Assembly: GCF_022605165.1 (NCBI RefSeq)
Contig: NC_063068.1
Coordinates: forward strand, 1,612,001-1,676,000
Reading direction: 5' to 3'
Source: Purpureocillium takamizusanense
Taxonomy: Eukaryota > Ascomycota > Sordariomycetes > Hypocreales > Ophiocordycipitaceae
Length of the DNA stretch: 64,000 bases
Below the pieces are notes generated by a model. The model was given only the letters and a program-made list of their open reading frames with translations. It was not told where the DNA came from and made no database searches. Numbering within the stretch: position 1 is the first letter of the stretch; each line of letters opens with the position of its first letter. Shown here piece after piece: positions 21,640-32,898 of this stretch. The translations under genes and the position numbers were made by a program.

Positions 21640-22200
21640 TTCTATAAGTCAGCTCGACGGAGGTAGGGTAATAACGTAACGACGGCTAGACGGATGCGGC
21701 AGGCCAAGCACACAATGTATAAGACTGTGTCGAGGTAACGCCCGACGTAGCCATACTAGCGTTATATTTGCGGCTTCATTCCCGTGCCGACGACCCATAT
21801 TAAGCTTTTAGGAACGCTCAAGCTTATCGCCTATCTACGCAGCCTTACGTTCTTAGATAAAGGCTTTTACTTTACCCTTATATATAAATATAACGGGCAG
21901 TTACTAAATGAAACTCTAATAACTCTAATAATATATTTACGCTTAATATCAATACTAAAGATGCTTCTAATAGGATCAGCCATACGCAGTAAATAGAACT
22001 ACCTAAGTGCGTAGTATATTTGCCTGGGCCGAGATATTCGGACCCATTAGGTATAGACAGCCTATATACGCTAGCGAAGTAAACAAGAAGCGTCGAATCT
22101 GCCTTGCCGTTAAGGAAATCTTCGGTAGCTATATAGGACGAAAAGCGCAAGACTACGTCGCCTGGCGGATCTTGTCGTGCGACCATTTAGCTAGAGGTAG
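21640..22200. other. Transition zone, degraded, no gene identified
   Basis: Base composition rises toward normal. Several overlapping 60-100 codon ORFs exist on both strands, but none has a recognisable domain. Probably more decayed mobile-element sequence. Confidence 0.4.
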
Positions 22201-23559
22201 TTAAGCAGACATCGTCATCGGCTCCGTCCTCGTCCCATAAGGACCCTTAGTCGAAGTCCATGTCTTCCATGCCTATATCATACTCGTCCTCCGTGTACTC
22301 GCTGCCCTCGTTATCTTTAGCGTCGCTCTTGTAGTTGCTGCTTGTTAACCCCCCTCTTACTCGACTAGTAGTGATTTATTAAACTATATCCGTCCTAGAT
22401 AGAGGCATTCTATAGCATACTGAGGGCTCGTAATTATGCCGCGTATAATGCCCGACCTATTAGTTTCTTTGTAACCTAGCGGGGGAGCCTCTAAAATCGT
22501 ATCTAAAAACAGATACACCGCTTAAGGAGACGGCGGTACTGTTTCTCTAACTAACTCCTCGTAATAAGCTCGAAGGGGGCCTTAAATAGACGATCCGGAA
22601 ATCTACCTCGAAGCTAACAGCGGATTGATATATCCGTTTGCCGTACGGTATCTCTATAACGGTCTAGAAGGCGATCTAGGGACTAAACGATCGAGTCGAG
22701 CTTATTCTCGTCCGCTTCCGAACTTTATATAGTAGTACCGTTATACGTCGTTAAGATTAGCGGTTACGAGTTAGCGGCCGGTAGCTCTAATAATGCTACG
22801 AGAAAATTGCGCTGCGTGTATCGAAACGTCTCCTCCTACCCTATACGCCTTATCTAGTTAGTTATTATAATCGCTAGCGTCGATACGCCGGTAGTTTATA
22901 TCGCGGCGGATGCTATAGAAGACAGTCGTCGCGTCTCCTCCGCGCAAATTTCATTAATATAACGCTAAAGAATGGCAGGAGCAAGATAGTTATGCGCCGA
23001 AGATAGGCCCGGCGAAGCAGGTTTAAGCGTAGCTACTTCTACGATCTATAGTATTATTTACGAGCTAGCTATAGAAGACGAGTCCTTTATAGATATAATC
23101 TCGTAGCTAACGCTCGCTATAATAGCCTAGTTTAATCTTATATCGGTAGCATTTCTTAAGATATCGCGATAGCAGCTCGAGACTAGCGGATCGGAATTTA
23201 CAGTGCTTATACACTACTCCCTTTTATAACGCAAGATACGGGTGCTTTACTAAATAGTCCGGTCTCGCCGGCAGCGAGCATAGATCTAGCAGCTATAAAC
23301 TTTAGACGAGCCTATTCAAGCCCCATCGTGCCTTTCCTATAACTCTATGCTTCTCGCTAAGATAACGCGAAATACGGTCAGCATCTGCCTTTAGCGCGAA
23401 GCCATAACGAATGCATAATATAGCACGCTCCGGTTCGTTATAGTAGAGACCTAGAGCAAGCAGTTTTTCAGTTTCCTTTAGTGTTAGTCTCCGAAGGGTC
23501 GCGGTTCGTATAGGCTCGAGACTGAGGCTGCCGTCTGTCGAAGATTTGGCCGGTTGCAC
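22200..23559 (-). pseudogene. Decayed DUF3505-like (C2H2-type) mobile-element-associated gene
   Basis: Minus strand. The 5' piece (23559-23302) reads LTLKETEKLLALGLYYNEPER, then AILCIRYGFAL...RYLSEKHR, a C2H2-like unit whose second Cys is Tyr. After several in-frame stops the same style continues (KGVVYKHCKFRSASLELLSR, about 23.2 kb), a second degenerate finger. Farther on lies an acidic segment (SEYTEDEYDIGMEDMDFD, about 22.3 kb). Paired fingers plus an acidic tail resemble fungal DUF3505 proteins often carried by large mobile elements. Stops are mainly TAG/TAA, consistent with RIP. The exact borders are uncertain, and the family call rests on memory of the motif pattern. Confidence 0.5.
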
Positions 23560-23800
23560 TTCGCGGTCGGAATGCTAACGGAGACAATCCATCTGGCGGC
23601 CCTAAGCCATTCCCGGCTGATGTTTAACCTATATTACATATTCCAACACTGCTCTTCCAACCAGGCGGACTGAGAGTTTTATTGCAGCCGTTAGGTAAAA
23701 GGGGTCACTACGTGAGATGACCTTCATTTCCGACATCTACAAGGGTTTTTAATGATATCTACAGGGTATCACAAGCCGGGAATAAAGAAACCCACATCCT

Positions 23801-23817
23801 GGAACGGGGCCCGTTCC
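23801..23817. repeat. 17-base palindrome, copy 1
   Basis: GGAACGGGGCCCGTTCC, eight-base arms around a central G, extendable with one G-T pair. The same core recurs 70 bases downstream. Confidence 0.9.
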
Positions 23818-23865
23818 GGGAGGCCAAAATGACCGGGGGGAGATATCGCGATGTGATTGGCCCAG

Positions 23866-23892
23866 GTCCGGGAACGGGGCCCGTTCCCGGAC
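23866..23892. repeat. 27-base perfect inverted repeat, copy 2
   Basis: Arms GTCCGGGAACGGG and its exact complement surround a single G. It contains the same 17-base core as 23801-23817. GC-rich hairpins in this setting are often transposon subterminal structures, but here the function is unknown. Confidence 0.9.
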
Positions 23893-25603
23893 ACAATTCT
23901 AGAGAGAATAAAAATAAAAAATCCTTATGTTGCGGAATAGAAGATAAATAGTCTAGCATACATAGACTCTATATTTTTTTTATACGCGCACACGGTAACA
24001 TGCGGTCGCGGGCCCGGGCCGCCTTCTCGTACCCCGTGGGCGGCCCAACGGCCCCGTTTGCTTCCTTCCTTCTCCGCGTTCCCCTTCTCGCAAGCCCAGG
24101 TCGTCGTCCCCCGCCGCTGCTTTGGTGGTCCTCAGTGCCGCGTGGTCTTTGCGGCGCAATGCCCAAACCTCCCGGGAGCCCCCGCGTCTGGGGTGCGGGC
24201 CAATGACCATCTGCAACCGCGCTGTGCCGCTATTGCATTTGCATTATGCACTGAATACGTGGCTGTAGCTGTGACGTTCGGGAGCATAAAGCGGTTCCGC
24301 GGACTGCAAATGTATTCGCACGCGCACGTGAAAATGGGGATCGCGGGTATTGCCTTACGAGCGCCACCTCACTGTGACAGAGAGACTACATGTGTTAAGA
24401 GTAGATGCATCAATAATTGGAATAGAAGTGCCACCAGCGGGGCGATAGGGCAATGTATCGGGAAGCAGCAACATCACAGGCTCATTTACTTGGCTCTCTC
24501 GCCGTCGGCTATCATCCGGAGTCCGTTCGTGAAGTAGACATAGTGATAATCATAAAGCCGAGGCTCCGCGGCCTCTCGACCCCCCGCCACAAGCTGCCTA
24601 TATCCCTTCGGGCGCGTCTAGTAAGGGCCTAGAATGGGTGTCGCGCCTTCTTAGCGTTAGCCTTCGATGCTCCGCTTACATCAACCGGATACTCTTCCAA
24701 AACGGTCCGCAATAGATCCTATGGCTCCCCTGATGCAAGACGTCAAGTGGCCTTCCTCGAAACCGAGTGGTTGCGCCAGTGACGATGGACATACTGGCGC
24801 ACTGACATATTACTCCGAAATAGTCTTTTTACCTGCCTCTCAGAGCAGGGATTGGCGTCAAGAATTGCGTTCTGGACCGTCTTTTTCATGCATGATGGGG
24901 TAGCGGTGGCCCGCATGTCCTATAAATGCAGCTCGGCTCACTGGTTCTCTTTGCAACGCAGCCTTCTATAAGGACCGTCGTCAGTCCTGTCCAGTCTATT
25001 TCTGCGAATTATGGAGCCAATTCACCGTCCGAATCAGCGCCGGGGTCGCCTTGGCTATGCGAACGATAGGCATGACTAGCCGCGCTAACTACATCCGACA
25101 ATAGATGATGGTTTGTCGAAGGTATAACACCTCATGCGCAGAAGGGCTAAGCTGCTAATCACAAGCTTTGAGGGTCATTTTCACATGTTAGGATGCCTGC
25201 TGCATAGGGCGAACGACCTGATCGATGGCCCGCCGGGTCCGCGGATGATCTAGACGTTCAGCTATACATTTCTTTTCATGGACCTTTACAGCGTGGCATG
25301 AAATCATCGCAGTTGCTCATCGGCGCCAACATCTGGTACTGTTACAAATTTGATTCTTATCTGGTTGTATTGATAAGTTCGTCTGTTGAGGGGAGCAGTT
25401 GATGCAGGGGTTAGGTCTGGCAAACTGTAGTCGACCTCATCGTTGCTCACCTACAAGATTGATTCAATTCAGGTGTTATATACATCCGACTTTCTCCTCG
25501 CTGCTCGCACAAGCTTAGCTCCTTTTGCCGGCGTCCTATTGCTCTCCGATCCTTTCAGCGGCATAATAAACACATACGGAGTTCGTTGCCTAACTCAACT
25601 AAC
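23893..25603. other. Non-RIP island segment, no gene identified
   Basis: About 1.7 kb of near-normal base composition. ORFs of 60-160 codons overlap and lack domains. TATAAAT occurs near 24920. It may include the promoter of the AsaB-like gene. Confidence 0.4.
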
Positions 25604-26560
25604 ATGGCTTCTTTCCCGACTTTAATGAAGACAATGTCCGTCTCTATGGAGTACCTGGCAAATATCGAACTCTATAAAACCGAAAAACCCTATTTACTAG
25701 CGCAGATTCACGGACTTGACGGCCTAGAAGCCACCAATTTGGAGTTTGCGACTGACGATGGGATTGTCGTACACGACGCGCGTGGCTACGAGAGCAGCTT
25801 CAACGTCGATACACACTCGTTCACCTTTGAGAGGCTACCTACCACAACGGTGTACGACGGGTCTGAGGAAGCCGGCACGGCCTGCATGAGAGAAATGCTC
25901 GAATTCATCCGCCATCGCTTTGGTGCTGATCGCATCATATGCTGCGATATCCGGGTTAGGTCTCTACCTCCACTCATGGCACACCCATTTCTGATCTGGT
26001 TATTCCGCAGAGACGGCTGGGAGCGCCCCTGTCAACGGAACAGTCATTGTCCAATGATCGATTGCCTCCAAGTACTCCTGTAAAAACGATCCACATCGGT
26101 GAGCAGCTCTTGCATATGGTCCGACACAGAAGAGAGGCATCTAACAGGCGCGAGATTACTCGAGCGAGGGAGGGTTCCATCACATAAAGCGCCATTTAAC
26201 TCGGGATGAACAATCTGAATACCTCTCGGGATGCTACCGGGCGAGAATTATTAAGTGGGTCGTCGCGATATCTCCGAGGCCCCGCGTCTAATCGACCAAA
26301 ACAGTGTCTGGCGCCCGCTATTTCGCACCGTCATGGACTTACCGCTCGCATTCTGCGACAGTCGAACCCTATCAAAAGAAGACCTCGTCCCAGTTGACCG
26401 CGTGTCACCCCAATATGCCGCAGAATCCTACTACGTCCGACCGTCACCTCGGCAGGCCTGGTATTGGCTCAGCGAGATGTCACCTGATGAGGTCGCAATC
26501 TTCGTGAGCTTTGATTCGGAGAGATCTTCTCCAACGGACCGCATCCGCTGTAGGTTATAA
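25604..26560 (+). CDS. AsaB/CmcJ-like hydroxylase/desaturase (GA4-desaturase-type family)
   Basis: Four exons by eye: 25604-25954, 26011-26098, 26173-26254, 26305-26560; 258 residues. The family comprises oxidoreductases found in specialised-metabolite clusters (AsaB of Aspergillus aspergillic acid biosynthesis, GA4 desaturase). Family landmarks read through the exon joins: KPYLLAQIHGLDGLEATNLEF, the RRLGAPLSTEQSLS block, VKTIHI, RARIINVWRPL (created only by removing intron 3), DLPLAFCDSRTLSKEDLVPV, ESYYVRPSPRQAWYWLSEM and PDEVAIFVSFDSE. Introns carry GTTAGG/CCGCAG, GTGAGC/GGGAG and GTGGGT/ACAG ends; intron 2 is the least certain. The C-terminus after FDSE is shorter than I expect for the family, so the 3' end may be damaged. 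The gene stands alone between two RIP blocks, apparently not hit by RIP itself. Confidence 0.7.
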
Positions 26561-28029
26561 CCCTCCGCTTCTTAAGTAACGGAGATGCTGATGTAGTGAT
26601 GCTCACGACGCAGGTTGTGCGCACGCCGCCTTTACGAATCCCTTAGCCGCGCCTAACGTTCCCCCTCGGGAGAGTTTGGAGATGAGGTTTATCGTTTTTA
26701 CAAAAAGAGGAGAAAGTCAGAACTTCAACGCCAGGTGAATATATAGCACTTGTAAGTAGCATTGTGGCTTCTTTGCGATCAAGACTTAGCTGCGAAGAGG
26801 CAGAGGTACTATGCGTCACAATACGGCCCGCTAGGAACTTTAGAAATGCAACTGCAGAGCGCTCCATATTGGAAAGGTATGATCTGCTGTCCGTCTTAAC
26901 ATAGCGGACTATAAACTAGCAGATACGTCCTCTGGCATCATGCTTTACCGACGCTATAGTATCAGAGTAGGCCGAGGAGTGCTTTAGTCACAGCCCTGGG
27001 CATAACAGGCCCAGAGGTACACTGTGAACTCCTATATTGGTACATTCAGCATGACCTACTAATATACCCGACCTGGTCATATACCCTTTATCCTTTACCC
27101 CACGGAGATTTGTAGCAATTGACCTAGCTTCCCCGCTCGTTGGTTGTGACATGTGATACATCTACCCATCATAGGTAGGCACCCACACCTCCGAGAAGCA
27201 TAGTATTTAGTCTTGCGTATTCGGATATAAAGGGATAGGTCTCTAAGATTTGGGTTCCCCCAGCCCGCACTCCGACATATCACCCGTCCAAACTAAGGGC
27301 TGCATTTTCGCAGTTTCTCTTCCAAAACACACTTTGCAGTAACTCCCGATTTAGCACGATGGATGAAGAACCTGCCCAAGCCACGCCGGAACCTTCGCAG
27401 CCTTGGAAGGCCATTATCGAGGAGCCGAAGTCGGAGGACGTATCGGCTACTGCGGATAAGGAGATTCGTGTGCACCACGAAGGTGTGGATTGGGGTTAAG
27501 GTGCAAAATTTGCTCGTGCGTCATACTATATGGGCATCAATCGTCTCGCTAGTCGTATTAACTGTGTCAGCATTCTTGGCAGTGTTTCGGAGGGCCCACT
27601 GACTCAGTTGACAAGTTCCGTGATAACGTCAGATGGGGACGCCGAAGATAAATCATTAACCGATGAAATATACAAGATTGTTATTGCAGCCTCTCCTTGA
27701 CCTCATAAAGGCACTAAGAGCATTCTTTTCATTTGTAAACCTGCATGGGAATCTAATACTGGCGTGTAATGTGAAACTATAGAGTTCAACCGGCTCAAAG
27801 TCGGGGAGACCCCAACGCCGCATCCAGAAGCGGTCCCGAATTGACGGCACTATGATTGTGGCCTTCGTTTGAGTACTCCCTGTAGCTTCTCCATCCAGAT
27901 GATTGAGGCCAGTGCGATATGGTAATATGCTTTGCCTAGACGCGGTTTTGACATACTCTAAGAGCGGCACTTCTTTGATAGATGCGGTCAAAGGTTATGC
28001 TTGTCCTGGTGCCACGTTACCCCTGCGAC
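26561..28029. other. Island segment with unrecognised short ORFs
   Basis: About 1.5 kb. A possible 47-codon N-terminal exon starts at ATG 27359 (MDEEPAQATPEPSQPWK), acidic and ending in WG before TAA; no continuation is evident. The other ORFs look like chance. Probably decayed sequence. Confidence 0.35.
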
Positions 28030-28537
28030 CCGAGTTGCTTGTCTTGATTGAGTTCATCAGACCGACTGTCACCCTAGCCATCGACGCTAGCTTTTCGGCG
28101 TAGGCCCCGCGCTCGCCCTTGAGACGGTGGCGTCGTGGGACGAAGGCTGCGGGAAACGGATTGGCCTACCGCTGGGTGCTTGTCGGCCTCTCCATCATTC
28201 GAGCTTCTGCAGTCAAGGCTTGCGCCGCAGCTGGAGCCCAATCCCGAGATCTCGGAACTGGAGGCTCAGAGGGACAAGTTGAAGAACGGGAGTTATCGAA
28301 TTCGAGGCACCAAACGACAAGGTGCGAGAGCTTAGAAAGACGATCCGAAGGAAGAAGGCGCAGCGCGAAAGGAGTATCCGAGAATACTATCGGCAGTACT
28401 ACTTCTACTATCGTCCCACGTGGGGGATTGAGCAGCAGCTTGCCGGAGATGGCCATCAAGTCGACGAAGCATATTCAGCATTAGCGATCGAACTTCACAT
28501 ACCGGAGCGTGAGCGGCTTGCAAACTTACCATGCTAA
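28030..28537 (+). pseudogene. DUF3435 (tyrosine-recombinase-like) C-terminal fragment, frameshifted
   Basis: Two frames must be joined near 28312: LEPNPEISELEAQRDKLKNG...RIRGTK in one, then VRELRKTIRRKKAQRERSIR, a Tyr-rich stretch (EYYRQYYFYYRPTWGIEQQL) and IELHIPERERLANLPC in the next, ending at TAA 28537. This Arg/Lys/Glu-rich helix followed by an IPER-x-RLA motif is typical of the C-terminal part of fungal DUF3435 proteins, relatives of Crypton recombinases and Starship captains. The catalytic tyrosine-recombinase part is not present. One frameshift plus loss of the N-terminus make it a relic. It abuts RIP block 2. Confidence 0.5.
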
Positions 28538-30433
28538 CAAGCGAATGACCTCGATTTCGATATAATAATAGTCTAGTTTATCGCCGCCTCTATTTAGTTC
28601 TACTCTATATAGACTCTTTAGGCGTAAGGATTATAGCGGCTATAGGCAAATATAATATTTATAGTAATACCGGTTTTACTTATCTAGACGGGCGCGCGCG
28701 CGCTATAACCAAAAGAAGATATAGCCTTAGTCTCGTAATTAGCTTTAGCTTACTCTTAAAAGTAATTCGCATCCTTAATAACTAGCTTACGGAAAGTTTC
28801 CCTTATATAAACTTATATATAAGTTATCGCTAAATAAGTAAGTCATTATTTAAATATAAGAAGTTAATACTTTATTTACTTTAAAAAGTATATAATAATC
28901 TATTAGGGATAGCTTAGATAATATATAAATTATATATAAGACGATATATACTTTTAGTATATATTAAAATAACCTTATATACCTTACTTTTAGTCTATTA
29001 TTTAGTTAGGGTATCTATATACCTCTTATATAGCTTAGGGTATATAGCTTAAGGTATATATTATTATGCTATATAGGGCTAGGGTTAACTTTAATATAGC
29101 TATATATGCCTTTTATCTTATAGCTTAATTAATGTATTTTAGACTAATACCCTGCCTCTAAGGAGTAGATCTACCTATAATAGAGTCCGCTACTTAAGCC
29201 TCTTAAGTACCCTTCTTTTTTAGCTACGACTCTCTTATAGGCCTTATTACGCCTAAATTATAAATTTAGCGGACCTTTATAAGGAGATTATCGCTATAAA
29301 TACCGTTAAGTAAAATCGTACTTTAAAACTAACTAGATTTAATAGGAGGCCTTAATAACGATTGCCTTCCCTTAGATTCGCTAGTATATATTAACCTTTA
29401 TCGATAAAGTATTGCCTATATAGCTAATTCTTTCTCTATAGTAAGTATATATTACTTTTATATCGCATTATAGCTGCCTATAGCTTAGAATAGACGATAT
29501 TATACTAGACTACTATATATTTTCCTATATACTTAGCTTTAATAAGCGTAAGTAAGGATATTAACGCTCTTAAGGTATAGTTTATTACTATCGCTAATAA
29601 ATAGCGATTCTAGAGTATATCGGGCGATATATTAATATAAAGGGACTAAAAAGTTAGTTAATAATAGCTTATAAGGCTAAGAGATATATATTAAAGCCTA
29701 ATTAATAAATAATAGCTAATATCCGAATATAATTATTAAATTCGCTATTATATAGAATAGTAAATAAGGTAAGTAAAGACCTTATAGTAACTAATAATAT
29801 AATAAAGTAATATATAAGGATATAGAGGAATATAGGCTATAAGGTAGTATAAGTATAAGCTACTTATAGCTCTATTATAGAGTATATAAGAAGTAATATA
29901 AGTATAGGTATAATATAGGACTTTATAACTATAAATTAAGGCGATTAAAAATAAAAGTATCCGCGATAAAATAAAAGACGAGTAAATAAATACTTTTAGA
30001 TAAGCCTTATCTTTTAATCGCTTCTTTAATGCTTATTTTTATTATCTTAAGCTTATTTAATATTAATAATTACTATAGTAGTCAAAGACGCTATACTATA
30101 AACTACCCTTACGGCCCGTCTCTATATCCCTATACTAATATACCCGGTCTATTTAAAATATAACCTCGCCTAGTAGCTATTAATACTAAGGGGGTGCGAG
30201 AATTTATAGTACCTCCTTAGGGTAACTTACGGGTAGTATTAAGGGTATATTAGCTATAGGGTCGGCGATTAAGGGGCAAGTCTATATATATACTTAGTAC
30301 CGGTTAATAGGTTATTTAAGCGTAGTTTCGAAGTCCTATTTTTAAGTATTAAAGGAGACTATCATCGTTAGAGGCTATAAAAGTAGCTATTAACTATACG
30401 ATTCTTAATATATCCTAAATAATATAGGGTATC

Positions 30434-30750
30434 GCGAAAGATAATTACTAGCTATATAATAGAGGGTACTATAGGATATAATCCTTACTATAATATACGC
30501 GAAAGATAATACTAGCTATATAAGAGGGGGTACTATAAGATATAATCCTTACTATAATATATACGAAAGGTAATACTAGCTATATAAGGGAGGGTACTAT
30601 AGGATATAATCCTTACTATAATATATACGAAAGATAATACTAGCTATATAGTAAAGGGTCCTATAGGATATAATCCTTATTATAATATACGCGAAAGATA
30701 TAAGCTATATAATAGAGGGTACTATAGGTTATAATTCCTACTATAATAGG
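30434..30750 (+). repeat. Minisatellite, about five copies of a 60-65 bp unit
   Basis: Each unit starts GCGAAAGATAATACTAGCTA or a close variant, continues through AGGGTACTATAGGATATAAT and ends CCTTACTATAATATA. Five consecutive units differ by a few bases. Lies wholly inside RIP block 2. Confidence 0.85.
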
Positions 30751-31506
30751 CCGTTAATATACTTAGCTAAAGCCCTTTACGCTAATCGAGAATATTCCCC
30801 TTCCCTTATTTATTATTTAGCTTATAGAGCTATAATATATATTTTCTATTTTACGTCTTAAAGCCCTTAGGTCGCTTAAGTATCCTTATAAGCTATATAA
30901 TTTAAAAGTAGGGCATAATAATTATATAGGAGTTTAATTTTTAGCGCTATACTATAACTATCGTAAATACTTTATAGCTAGCTAGGGGCCTTTATATTAT
31001 CCTAAATACTTACGTTTATATAGTTCTTAAAGAATAATAAGTTTAAAGCTAGCTTTATATACGTTAAATATAGTACCGATCTATAAGCTTTAATTAACTA
31101 TAATATAAGATATCTTAGGGACTTAAATACGACCGAGGGGTTTATTTAGTATAGTAAACTCGCCTATAGATAAGAGCTAACGTATATAGATTAGGTTATC
31201 TATTAATTTAACTTACTTAGCTTAGATTATAACGATAACTATTCTCTTGGCATAGGGACTTAATAACTTAATATCCGTCGGGCTTATTAGAGGGGTTAGT
31301 ATATCTCTATATAAGATTACTTACGTTAAGTATATCTTACTCTCTTACCTATATTTCCTAACTTAATATCTCTATGCCTTATTAACTCCTTTTAGCTTCT
31401 ACTTAATTAGCTCCTCTTAGTATTTTCTAATATATCTATATCTTTTTAATAAACGCCCGTATGCCTCTAAACTTATAGACGAGTTTATAGACGAAGGGTT
31501 ATAGAT

Positions 31507-31739
31507 TGTGACGGGGCCGGCGCTGCGCGGCAGGAGCCGGTCGGGTTGTTGATAATTAACGTGCTATGAAAGAGGGAAATTGGGGTTATGTGCTGGGCAG
31601 CCCCTATACGCGCGGCGCCCGCCACGTGCAGCCCTACGTAACTAGCTGCAAGCCTAGGTCAGCGTGGGGTCCCAGCCACACGTAGCGTTGCTGCGCCCGG
31701 GGCCGCGCCCCGGGCTCTCATTGGGCCAAGCCCCTTATA
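31507..31739 (+). repeat. Little-mutated copy of the 233-bp dispersed repeat
   Basis: Begins TGTGACGGGGCCGGCG and retains CpA/TpG-rich stretches (CCACGTGCAGCC, CTGCGCGGCAGG) that are TA-rich in the copy at 16530-16762. A solo LTR or an end of a later-arriving element is the simplest reading; no target-site duplication could be fixed. Confidence 0.8.
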
Positions 31740-32499
31740 TAGATAAAAGGTATAGGAAAAGGCAGCTATATAAAGAAATATTAAGAGAGAAGTAGACGAG
31801 GTAAGTACTTTAACCCTTATAGAAGGTAGATTATAACTAGGTAGATATTACTAACGAAGAAGTAGGCCCCTTTTACTTTTTAGTAAGCTTACCTATTAAC
31901 TAGCTCTCTATAGATATTTAAAGTCTTTTAATATATATATAATAGTAATATCTTATAATATAGGCCTTAAGGACTTATATAATGCCTAACTTATAGTTAT
32001 AAATAGATAATATATAACTATTAAAAGGGAATAACGGCTAGGTAATAGCCGGCTAGCTACTATATATAACTAATCTAATTATTATAACTAGCTTAATATA
32101 GTATTTAAATCGCTAATATATAACGCTATTATAGAAGGCTCTTTAAGCGCCTTATTAACTTCTGATAAAGGTCTAGCCTATATTAATATAACCTTAATTA
32201 AATAATAATAGTAACCGCTAAATAGTCTTTAAAGCTATATTAATAATAGGAGCGATATAAGGAAAGAGGTTAAATAAGTATTAAAAAAGAGTAAATAAAG
32301 CGGCTAGCTTTTAATACTAGCTTATTATACTTATTAGACTTATTAATATCTATTTTAGTAATATTAAGAAATAGATACCTATATTTTAGTTACTAAATAA
32401 AAGTTAAAGGAAGAGGGTAAGCGAGAGGAAGTAATAGAGCTAAGGTAACGAGCTAGTTAGTTATATAGATAACCCCTAGCTAGTTACGTCTTAGCTAGA

Positions 32500-32515
32500 T
32501 GCGCCTATAGGCGCA
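32500..32515. repeat. 16-base perfect palindrome at the block 2 border
   Basis: TGCGCCTATAGGCGCA is self-complementary and lies just where composition returns to normal. It could mark an element end. Confidence 0.6.
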
Positions 32516-32898
32516 CCCGCGGGCAGGTATACTATACTTTGCGGGCGGTGCTAGCCCCTTACTGTCGAGGCTACTAAAAGCGGCGCCACTTGCTACCCGA
32601 TCCGGTGGCCATAATAGCGCTTTCTATCATTAATCTATACTGAACCTGTGCAAAGTTCAGCTGGGCCATACTGGGCTGGTGCGTGCAGTGGGTGCAGGTA
32701 CTTTTGGTAACACTACGAAGTACATTTCTGTTGGCGGAAGGCTTGCCCCACCAAAAATTGCGGCTTTGGGAGGCCCTCCGGCAACGGCAAGCCTTGACAC
32801 CATCAGAATGTTTGTATGCCTGCCCTCACGCAAGGTGATGAGAGCAGCATATCCGCCTTGAAACGCTCAAACACCAAGCATCGCCCCGCCCGCCCACC

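Larger units (their letters stand above)
15110..21640. mobile_element. RIP-degraded repeat block 1
   Basis: About 6.5 kb of AT-rich sequence dominated by TA, TTA, CTATA and TAATA, with CpA/TpG strongly depleted and no open frame of 60 codons in any frame. This is the signature of repeat-induced point mutation of transposons in ascomycetes. GC-rich relics (for example GCGCGGCGCCCGC at about 16.6 kb, CGTCCCGCCC at about 17.7 kb) show what escaped. Element identity cannot be read safely. The block begins abruptly beside a truncated host gene and fades into the remnant region at about 21.7 kb. Confidence 0.85.
28560..32490. mobile_element. RIP-degraded repeat block 2
   Basis: About 3.9 kb with the same TA-saturated composition and absence of open frames as block 1. 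It includes a 63-bp minisatellite (30434-30750) and, standing out as GC-rich, the little-mutated copy of the 233-bp repeat (31507-31739). It ends close to a 16-base palindrome at 32500. Confidence 0.85.

Noticed and set aside
16530..31739. The two 233-bp repeats as the LTR pair of one 15-kb retrotransposon
   Set aside because: The interval contains unrelated relics and an AsaB-like gene, and the copies differ greatly in mutation load; two independent copies are more likely.
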